DNA of 27,954 nucleotides from NCBI GenBank assembly GCA_025453505.1, contig JALOQG010000011.1, positions 1-27,954 of the forward strand, read 5' to 3'. The notes under the pieces are model-generated. The model saw only the letters and a list, made by a program, of their open reading frames with translations, was not told the origin of the DNA and did not search any database. Source of the stretch: Myxococcota bacterium. Lineage in GTDB: Bacteria; Myxococcota_A; UBA9160; PR03. The position numbers and the translations under genes were made by a program. Shown here piece after piece: positions 19,157 through 27,954 of the stretch. The number at the start of each line of letters is the position of its first letter. Position 1 is the first letter of the stretch.

Positions 19157-21367
19157 ATGTCTTCCGGTCCCTCTTATTGGTTCGAACCGAAGTCCGTCAC
19201 CCTCCAGGTCGGCGGCCGCCCGCTCCACGTCGAGACCGGGCGCCTCGCCAAGCAGGCCGCCGGCGCGGCCGTCGTGACCTACGGCGAAACCGTCGTGCTC
19301 GTCACCGCCGTCAGCGCCAAGCCGCGCGAGGGCATCGACTTCTTCCCGCTCACCGTGGACTTCGTCGAGAAGACCTCCGCGGCGGGCAAGATCCCGGGCG
19401 GCTTCTTCAAGCGCGAGGGCCGCCTCTCGGATCGCGAGGTGCTGGTCTCGCGCTTCATCGACCGCTCGATCCGCCCGCTCTTCGCAGACGGCTACCGCGA
19501 CGAGACGCAGATCACCGCGACCGTGCTCTCGGCCGACGGCAAGAACCATCCCGACATCCCGGCCTTCATCGGCGCATCGACGGCGCTGACGATCTCGGAC
19601 ATCCCGTTCCTCGGCCCGATCGGCGCCGTGCGCGTGGCGCGCATCGGCGGCCAGCTCGTCGTGTGTCCCACGCGCGACCAGCTCGACGGCAGCGACATGG
19701 AGCTGGTCGTCGCGGGCAGTCGCGCGGCGCTCGTGATGGTCGAAGGGGGCATGAAGCAGGTCGTCGAGGCGGAGCTGCTCGAGGCGCTTCGCTTCGCGCA
19801 CCGCGAACTCTCGCAGCAGCTCGACCCGCAGGAAGAGCTGGCCCGCCTGGTGGGCACCACGAAGCGCGAAGTGCCGGCGCCGCCGGACACGTCGGCGCTC
19901 GCGTCGCGCATCCGCGGCATGGCCGAGGCGCAACTGCGCGAGGCAACGCAGATCAAGGAGAAGAAGGCCCGCTACGCGGCCATCGCCACGGCCGAGTCGA
20001 CCGTCGTCGAGACGATCGCGGGCGAGTTCAAGCGCGCACCGGCCAGCTTCGACAGCCTCGAGGCGGTCGAGAATCGCCGCAGCGAGCTGAGCAAGCTGGT
20101 GTCGCAGACGAAGACGATCCTGCACGATCTCCGCTCCGAAGTGATGCGCGAGCGCATCCTCACCGACGGCATCCGCATCGACGGGCGCAGCACGACGGAC
20201 ATCCGCCCGATCGCGTGCGAGCTGCGCGTGGTGCCGCGCGCGCACGGCGTGGCGGTGTTCACGCGCGGCGAGACGCAGGCCCTCGTGTCGACGACGCTCG
20301 GCAGCGCCGACGACAAGCAGACCATCGACGCCCTGACCGAGCGCTACGAGAAGGGCTTCATGCTGCACTACAACTTCCCGCCGTTCTCGGTCGGCGAGGC
20401 CAGGCCGCTGCGCGGCCCGGGCCGGCGCGAAGTCGGACACGGCGCGCTCGCCGAGAAGGCGATCGCGGCGGTGCTGCCGAAGGAAGAAGACTTCCCCTAC
20501 ACGCTGCGCGTCGTGGCCGAGACGCTCGAGTCGAACGGCTCGTCGTCGATGGCGACGGTCTGCGGCGCGACGCTCTCCCTGATGGATGCGGGCGTGCCGC
20601 TGGTCGCGCCGGTCGCGGGCATTGCGATGGGCCTGATCGAAGAGGGCTCCCGCGTCGCGATCCTCTCCGACATCCTCGGCGACGAGGACCATCTCGGCGA
20701 CATGGACTTCAAGGTCGCCGGCACACGCGACGGTGTGACCGCCGTCCAGATGGACATCAAGGTCCGCAGCGTGGACTGGAGCGTGATGGAGCGTGCGCTC
20801 GAGCAGGCGCGCCAGGGCCGCCTGCACATCCTCGACCGCATGGAAGCGGAGACGCAGGCCGATCTCGGCGGCGTCGGCCTGAAGGGCCGTGCTGAGGTGC
20901 CGAGCCACGCGCCGCGCATGAGCGGTCTGTGGATCAAGCCCGACCGGATCCGCGACGTCATCGGCCCGGGTGGCCGCGTGATCCGCGCGATCCAGGAGGC
21001 GACCGGCGCCAAGATCGACATCGAGGACAACGGCCAGGTGCGCGTGTTCGCGCCGAACGCCGATCAGCTCGATCGCGCCCGCGCGATGATCGAAGAGCTG
21101 ACGCAGGAAGCCGAGATCGGGCGCGTGTACCTGGGCAAGGTCAAGCGCATCACGGACTTCGGCGCCTTCGTCGAGATCTTCCCCGGCACCGACGGGATGA
21201 TCCACATCAGCCATCTCGCCGACGGGCGCGTGGAGAAGGTCACCGACGTGCTGGCCGAGGGCGACGAGGTGCTCGCGAAGTGCATCGACATCGATCCCAG
21301 CGGCCGCATCCGGCTCTCGCGCAAGGAGGCACTCGCCGACCTCGCGGCGCAGCCTTCTCCCGAGTAG
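19157..21367 (+). CDS. pnp: Polyribonucleotide nucleotidyltransferase (PNPase)
   Basis: A 736-residue phosphorolytic 3'-5' exoribonuclease of mRNA decay. It has two RNase PH domains separated by an all-helical segment (about 240-320). The second PH core carries the catalytic acidic segment GDEDHLGDMDFKVAGTRDG, with Asp515 and Asp517 conserved. A KH domain follows (about 590-650, with IRDVIGPGGRVIRAI), then an S1 domain (about 653-724, with GKVKRITDFGAFVEIFPGTDG). Length is slightly above the E. coli enzyme's 711. The ATG at 19157 follows GGGGAGGAG by 11 bases; a nearer ATG at 19146 is out of frame. The 265-base spacer upstream is full of hairpins. Confidence 0.96.
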   Translation: MSSGPSYWFEPKSVTLQVGGRPLHVETGRLAKQAAGAAVVTYGETVVLVTAVSAKPREGIDFFPLTVDFVEKTSAAGKIPGGFFKREGRLSDREVLVSRFIDRSIRPLFADGYRDETQITATVLSADGKNHPDIPAFIGASTALTISDIPFLGPIGAVRVARIGGQLVVCPTRDQLDGSDMELVVAGSRAALVMVEGGMKQVVEAELLEALRFAHRELSQQLDPQEELARLVGTTKREVPAPPDTSALASRIRGMAEAQLREATQIKEKKARYAAIATAESTVVETIAGEFKRAPASFDSLEAVENRRSELSKLVSQTKTILHDLRSEVMRERILTDGIRIDGRSTTDIRPIACELRVVPRAHGVAVFTRGETQALVSTTLGSADDKQTIDALTERYEKGFMLHYNFPPFSVGEARPLRGPGRREVGHGALAEKAIAAVLPKEEDFPYTLRVVAETLESNGSSSMATVCGATLSLMDAGVPLVAPVAGIAMGLIEEGSRVAILSDILGDEDHLGDMDFKVAGTRDGVTAVQMDIKVRSVDWSVMERALEQARQGRLHILDRMEAETQADLGGVGLKGRAEVPSHAPRMSGLWIKPDRIRDVIGPGGRVIRAIQEATGAKIDIEDNGQVRVFAPNADQLDRARAMIEELTQEAEIGRVYLGKVKRITDFGAFVEIFPGTDGMIHISHLADGRVEKVTDVLAEGDEVLAKCIDIDPSGRIRLSRKEALADLAAQPSPE

Positions 21368-21375
21368 TCGGGGCG

Positions 21376-21879
21376 TTGCCGGCGGAGCGCGACACGCGAG
21401 GGCGGACGGAAGTCCGCATCGCGGTCGCGCGCGTCGCGGGCGCGGAGGATCTGCCGCTGCCCGCGTACGCGACGCCCGGTGCCGCGGGGCTCGACCTCGT
21501 GGCCTCGGTGGACGGCGAGCTGGTGATCGAAGCAGGGGGGCGCGCGCTCGTGCCGACGGGACTGCGCATCGCCGTGCCGGAGGGCTTCGAGGCGCAGGTG
21601 CGCCCGCGCAGCGGGCTCGCGTTGCGCCACGGCATCCTGCTGCCGAATGCGCCGGGCACGATCGACGCGGACTACCGCGGTGAGATCCAGGTCATCGTCT
21701 GGAACACCGGCGGCGATCCGTTCGTCGTGAAGCGCGGCGATCGCATCGCGCAGCTCGTGCTCGCGCCCGTCGTGCGCGCGAGCCTCGAACTCGTCGCCGA
21801 TCTCGACGAAACGGCGCGCGGCGCCGGCGGCTTCGGACACACGGGGCTCGGCTCCGATGCGCAGGGGGATCGCTCGTGA
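21376..21879 (+). CDS. dut: dUTP diphosphatase
   Basis: A trimeric dUTPase (about 167 residues) that hydrolyses dUTP to dUMP, keeping uracil out of DNA and feeding dTMP synthesis. All five family motifs are present in order: ATPGAAGLDL, PRSGLAL, GTIDADYRGEIQVIVWN, RGDRIAQLVLAPV, and the C-terminal RGAGGFGHTG. The start is unclear. Family alignment would place it near TEVRIAVARVAG (about 21406), but no ATG, GTG or TTG is there. The only canonical-type start after the pnp stop is TTG at 21376, with a poor ribosome-binding site and a 10-residue extension. The stop overlaps the cdsA GTG as GTGA. The frame is also open upstream into pnp, without meaning. Confidence 0.88.
   Translation: MPAERDTRGRTEVRIAVARVAGAEDLPLPAYATPGAAGLDLVASVDGELVIEAGGRALVPTGLRIAVPEGFEAQVRPRSGLALRHGILLPNAPGTIDADYRGEIQVIVWNTGGDPFVVKRGDRIAQLVLAPVVRASLELVADLDETARGAGGFGHTGLGSDAQGDRS
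21402..21417 (+). repeat. Short GGAA-loop hairpin at the start of dut
   Basis: GCGGAC (21402-21407) and GTCCGC (21412-21417) flank a GGAA tetraloop, 35 bases after the pnp stop. It falls where a dut start codon would be expected from family alignment. It may be a small translation-control element or a chance GC hairpin. Confidence 0.3.
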
Positions 21880-22859
21880 GCGAGGCGTCGCGACCCGCAG
21901 CAGCGGCCGAGCCGCTGCACCCGCTCCCCCCGACGCCTTCGTCGAGTAGCGGCGGCGGCCGCAAGCCCAGCGAACTCGTATTGCGCCTCGCGACGGCCGC
22001 CGTGCTGGTGCCGAGCGTGCTCTGGCTGATCGTGCAGGGATCCGCCTTCGTGCTGGTCGCCGTGATCGCGATCGTGCTGCTCGGCATGCGCGAGTTCTAT
22101 CAGTTGATCGAGGCCAAGGGCGCGCACCCGGAGTGGACGTTCGGGCTCGCGGCCGGCGCGGCGCTTCCGGTCGTCGCGTTCGTCGGCAACGAGTATCACG
22201 CGACGATCCTGATGACCTTCGTCCTGCTCGCGGTGATGGTCCGCGCCGTCGGCAAAGCCCAGATCACCGAAGCGCTGGCGAGCATCTCCGGCACCTTCTT
22301 CGGCGTCTTCTACGTCGGCTGGATGCTGTCGCACGCGGTCCTGCTGCGCGACTTCCACCGCATCGCGGCGGCGAAGTGGGGACCCGAAGCCGCTTCGGCC
22401 TTCGATCCCGACTCGGGCGCGTTCCTGCTCATCTTCACGCTCGCGGCCGTCGTGCTGTGTGACGCCGGCGCCTACTTCGCCGGCCGTGCGTGGGGCAAGC
22501 GCAAGCTCGCGCCGAAGATCTCGCCGGGCAAGACGGTCGAGGGCGCGCTCGGTGGGGTCGCAGCCGGCACGGTCGCGGCGCTGCTCTGCAAGGGTACCTT
22601 CGACGTGTTCTGGCCGGAGCTCTCGCGCGGCATGCCGTGGCTGCTCGCGGGATCGCTCGGACTCGTGCTCTCGATCGCGGGCATGATCGGCGACCTCGTC
22701 GAGTCGCTGCTCAAGCGCGACGCCGCCCTGAAGGATGCCGGCCACCTGCTGCCCGGCATGGGCGGCGTACTCGACCGCATCGATTCGGCACTTCTCGCGA
22801 TCCCGGTGATGTACTACCTAATGCTGGCAACCACCTATCTCAGCGCAGGCTTCCGATGA
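21876..22859 (+). CDS. cdsA: Phosphatidate cytidylyltransferase CdsA
   Basis: A 327-residue integral membrane enzyme making CDP-diacylglycerol from phosphatidate and CTP. An N-terminal Ser/Pro-rich stretch (1-30) precedes several hydrophobic segments, from about 36 to the C-terminus. The C-terminal family signature is at about 277-300: LLKRDAALKDAGHLLPGMGG followed by VLDRIDS. In it Met stands where many family members have His (PGHGG). The GTG start is fixed by its overlap with the dut stop; the stop overlaps the purB ATG. In many bacteria cdsA sits in frr-uppS-cdsA-dxr-rseP; here it lies between dut and purine genes instead. Confidence 0.93.
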   Translation: MSEASRPAAAAEPLHPLPPTPSSSSGGGRKPSELVLRLATAAVLVPSVLWLIVQGSAFVLVAVIAIVLLGMREFYQLIEAKGAHPEWTFGLAAGAALPVVAFVGNEYHATILMTFVLLAVMVRAVGKAQITEALASISGTFFGVFYVGWMLSHAVLLRDFHRIAAAKWGPEAASAFDPDSGAFLLIFTLAAVVLCDAGAYFAGRAWGKRKLAPKISPGKTVEGALGGVAAGTVAALLCKGTFDVFWPELSRGMPWLLAGSLGLVLSIAGMIGDLVESLLKRDAALKDAGHLLPGMGGVLDRIDSALLAIPVMYYLMLATTYLSAGFR

Positions 22860-24157
22860 TCGACCGCTACAGCCGGCCCGAGATGCACGCGCTTTGGACC
22901 GAGGACGCGCGCTACGGCTTCTGGCTGCGCGTCGAGCTCGCCGTCTGCGAGGTGCTGGGCGAACGCGGCGTGATCCCCGCTGCGGCGCTCGCGACGATCC
23001 GCGCACGCGCAGGCTTCGACGTCGCGCGCATCGCCGAGATCGAGCGCGAGGTGAAGCACGACGTGATCGCCTTCACGACCAGCGTCGCCGAGCACGTCGG
23101 TCCGGATTCGCGTTTCGTCCACTACGGCATGACGTCGAGCGACGTGATCGACACCGCGCTCGCGCTGCAGATCCGCGCCGCGGGCGAGCTGCTCCTGGCG
23201 GGCTGCGACCGCGCGCTCGCAGCGCTGCGCGCCCGCGCCATCGAGCACCAGCACACGCCCTGCGTCGGCCGCACCCACGGCATCCACGCCGAACCGACCA
23301 CCTTCGGGCTCAAGCTCGTCGTGCTGCACGAGGCGCTGCGGCGCAGCCGCGACCGGCTCGCGCGGGCGATCGACGAGGCCGCGGTCGGCAAGATCTCGGG
23401 CGCCGTCGGCACCTTCGCGCATCTCGATCCCGGCGTGGAAGAGGCGGTGTGCGGGCGGCTCGGCATCGGCTTCGAGTCGGCGTCGACGCAGGTCGTGCAG
23501 CGCGATCGGCACGCCGCGTTCGTGAACGCGCTGGCGCTCGTCGCGGCGGTGATCGATCAGGCCGCCGTCGAGTTCCGGCACCTCGCGCGCACGGAGGTGC
23601 GCGAGGTCGAGGAAGAATTCTCGAAGGGTCAGAAGGGCTCTTCGGCGATGCCGCACAAGCGCAACCCGTGGCGCTTCGAGAATCTCTCGGGCCTCGCGCG
23701 CGTGATCCGCGGCTACGCGGTCGCTGCGCTCGAGAACGTGGCGCTCTGGCACGAGCGCGACATCTCGAACTCGTCGGTGGAACGCATCGTGCTGCCCGAT
23801 GCGGCGATCGCCGTCGACTTCATGCTGCACCGCTTCGCCGGACTCGTGGAGAAGCTGGTCGTGTATCCCGAACGGATGCGCGAGAACCTCGAGTCGTCGC
23901 GCGGCCTCGTCTTCAGCGGCACGCTGCTGCTCCTGCTCGCCGAGAAGGGACTCACGCGCGAGGACGCCTACCGGCTCGTGCAGCGCCACGCGATGGACAC
24001 GTGGGAGAAGGGCGGAAACTTTCGCGATCGCATCCTCGCCGACGCCGCGATCGCGGGCGTGCTCTCCAAGGAGGAGATCGAGCAGGCCTTCGATCTCGAC
24101 GCCTCGCTGCGCAACGTCGCCGCGATCTTCGCGCGCACGCTGGGGAGAAAGACGTGA
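22856..24157 (+). CDS. purB: Adenylosuccinate lyase
   Basis: A 433-residue enzyme of the fumarase/aspartase superfamily. It acts twice in purine synthesis, releasing fumarate from SAICAR and from adenylosuccinate. Conserved regions are HYGMTSSDVIDTA (89-101), the catalytic THGIHAEP (His141) and the flexible signature loop GSSAMPHKRNP with Ser262/263. After the loop the sequence reads WRFEN (272-276), where B. subtilis-type enzymes have IGSEN; the rest of the fold looks normal and full length. The ATG overlaps the cdsA stop and the stop overlaps the purS GTG. Confidence 0.94.
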   Translation: MIDRYSRPEMHALWTEDARYGFWLRVELAVCEVLGERGVIPAAALATIRARAGFDVARIAEIEREVKHDVIAFTTSVAEHVGPDSRFVHYGMTSSDVIDTALALQIRAAGELLLAGCDRALAALRARAIEHQHTPCVGRTHGIHAEPTTFGLKLVVLHEALRRSRDRLARAIDEAAVGKISGAVGTFAHLDPGVEEAVCGRLGIGFESASTQVVQRDRHAAFVNALALVAAVIDQAAVEFRHLARTEVREVEEEFSKGQKGSSAMPHKRNPWRFENLSGLARVIRGYAVAALENVALWHERDISNSSVERIVLPDAAIAVDFMLHRFAGLVEKLVVYPERMRENLESSRGLVFSGTLLLLLAEKGLTREDAYRLVQRHAMDTWEKGGNFRDRILADAAIAGVLSKEEIEQAFDLDASLRNVAAIFARTLGRKT

Positions 24158-24399
24158 AGGCGATCGTCTGCGTGACGCTCAAGCCCGACGTGCTCGATCC
24201 GCAGGGCCGTGCGATCCAGCGCGCCTGCGCGACGCTCGGCCACGCCGCGGTCACCGACGTGCGCCAGGGCAAGCTCTTCGAGATCCAGATCGACGCGAGC
24301 GACCGCGCCGCCGCCGAGCGGCTGGTGCGCGAGTTGTGCGAGAAGCTGCTCGCGAACTCCGTCATCGAGGACTGGAAGATCGAACGCATCGAGACCTGA
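24154..24399 (+). CDS. purS: FGAM synthase subunit PurS
   Basis: An 81-residue small subunit that bridges PurQ and small PurL in the three-part phosphoribosylformylglycinamidine synthase. Family features are KAIVCVTLKPDVLDPQGRAI at the N-terminus, VTDVRQGKLFEIQID in the middle, and LLANSVIEDWKIERIE at the end. The GTG start overlaps the purB stop as GTGA. purC comes between it and purQ. Confidence 0.93.
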   Translation: MKAIVCVTLKPDVLDPQGRAIQRACATLGHAAVTDVRQGKLFEIQIDASDRAAAERLVRELCEKLLANSVIEDWKIERIET

Positions 24400-24430
24400 T
24401 CCGCGAATCCGATCCGAACGGAGGCCCCCC

Positions 24431-25392
<962 letters not shown>

Positions 25393-25396
<4 letters not shown>

Positions 25397-26117
25397 ACGA
25401 GGAGAACGTCTTCCCCGTGTTCGCCGTCCTGCAGTTCCCTGGATCGAACGACGACCGCGACCTCCGCTTCGCGGTGAAGAGCGCGCTCGGCGCCGAGGCG
25501 CGGCTGGTCTGGCACAAGGAGCCCGCGCTGCCGGCGGACACGCGCGCGGTGCTGCTGCCGGGCGGCTTCTCGTACGGCGACTACCTGCGCTGCGGCGCGA
25601 TGGCGCGCTTCTCGCCGGTGATGAGCGCCGTCCGGCGCTTCGCCGCAGCGGGCGGGCCGGTGTTCGGCACCTGCAACGGCTTTCAAGTGCTCTGCGAGTC
25701 GGGCTTGCTGCCGGGTGCACTGCTGCGCAATCAGGGCCTCGACTTCGTCTGCGACGTCGAGCAGCACGTGCGCGTCGAGCACGCCGGTCCCCCGTTCCTC
25801 TCGCGCGCCCGCACCGGCCAGGTGCTGCGCATCCCCGTCAAGCACGGCGAGGGTCGCTACGTCGTCGACCCCGTCGAACTCGCCCGCATGGAAGCCGGCG
25901 GCCAGATCCTGCTGCGCTACTGCGACGCGTCGGGTGCCGTCGGTGGTGCCGCGAATCCGAACGGGTCCGTCGCCGACATCGCCGGCGTGCGCAACGCCGC
26001 GGGCAACGTGATGGGCATGATGCCCCACCCCGAGCACGCGGCGGAGGAAGGCTTGCCGGGCGGCTGCGACGGTCTCGTGGTGCTCGGCTCGCTGCTCGAC
26101 TTCCTTGAGAAGCCCCG

Positions 26118-26121
<4 letters not shown>
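25393..26121 (+). CDS. purQ: FGAM synthase glutaminase subunit PurQ
   Basis: A 242-residue class I glutamine amidotransferase that supplies ammonia to PurL. The nucleophile is Cys94 in FGTCNGFQVL; the His and Glu of the triad are in MMPHPEHA near the C-terminus. PGGFSYGDYLRCGAMA is typical of PurQ. The GTG at 25393 overlaps the purC stop as GTGA; a second in-frame GTG at 25417 would also keep the conserved VLQFPGSN. The stop overlaps the purL ATG as ATGA. Confidence 0.95.

Positions 26122-27954
<1,833 letters not shown>

Noticed and set aside
18597..19277. ORF of 226 codons across rpsO and the rpsO-pnp spacer
   Set aside because: It overlaps rpsO out of frame and has no family features; the spacer looks like structured RNA rather than coding sequence.

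Overview
The window is GC-rich throughout (around 70% by eye) and almost fully coding. Gene content and order suggest a chromosomal segment from a high-GC, probably uncultivated bacterium related to the Deltaproteobacteria in the old sense (Myxococcota/Desulfobacterota side). The reasons are an NtrY/NtrX pair, a very long Ala-rich TPR protein, a class 1B PyrD/PyrK pair, and a PurS/PurQ/small-PurL type FGAM synthase. The lineage call is an inference. No plasmid, phage, transposon, CRISPR array, tRNA or rRNA was recognised.

Layout. (1) 1-6207, minus strand: one enormous TPR-repeat protein of at least 2069 codons, cut by the left edge. (2) 6208-6320: divergent promoter region with a strong inverted repeat. 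(3) 6321-12126, plus strand: ntrY-ntrX, a GNAT acetyltransferase (rimI-like) remnant, then pyrK-pyrD. The ntrX/rimI joint is abnormal: ntrX has no stop codon of its own and stays open into pyrK, while rimI lacks its N-terminus. (4) 12127-12430: a 304-base non-coding gap with a sigma70-like promoter, an RNA predicted to fold as a long rod (about 12194-12388) and a clean intrinsic terminator just ahead of rimP. (5) 12431-18891: the translation/transcription operon rimP-nusA-infB-ylxP-rbfA-truB-rpsO. (6) 18892-19156: a hairpin-dense rpsO-pnp spacer. (7) 19157-27954: pnp, dut, cdsA, then the purine genes purB-purS-purC-purQ-purL; purL is cut by the right edge.

How the genes work together. Regions 5-7 look like one long co-directional transcript in which most neighbours share a 4-base ATGA or GTGA stop/start overlap, implying translational coupling. 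It combines ribosome assembly and translation initiation (RimP, RbfA, TruB, IF2, S15), transcription elongation/termination (NusA), RNA decay (PNPase), pyrimidine nucleotide hygiene (Dut), phospholipid synthesis (CdsA) and IMP/AMP synthesis. The pyrK-pyrD pair upstream makes pyrimidines, so the window as a whole is growth-related housekeeping.

Most notable are the structured RNA with terminator before rimP-nusA (6S-like RNA, or attenuating leader), the ntrX-rimI-pyrK joint, the multi-hairpin rpsO-pnp spacer, and the giant TPR protein.
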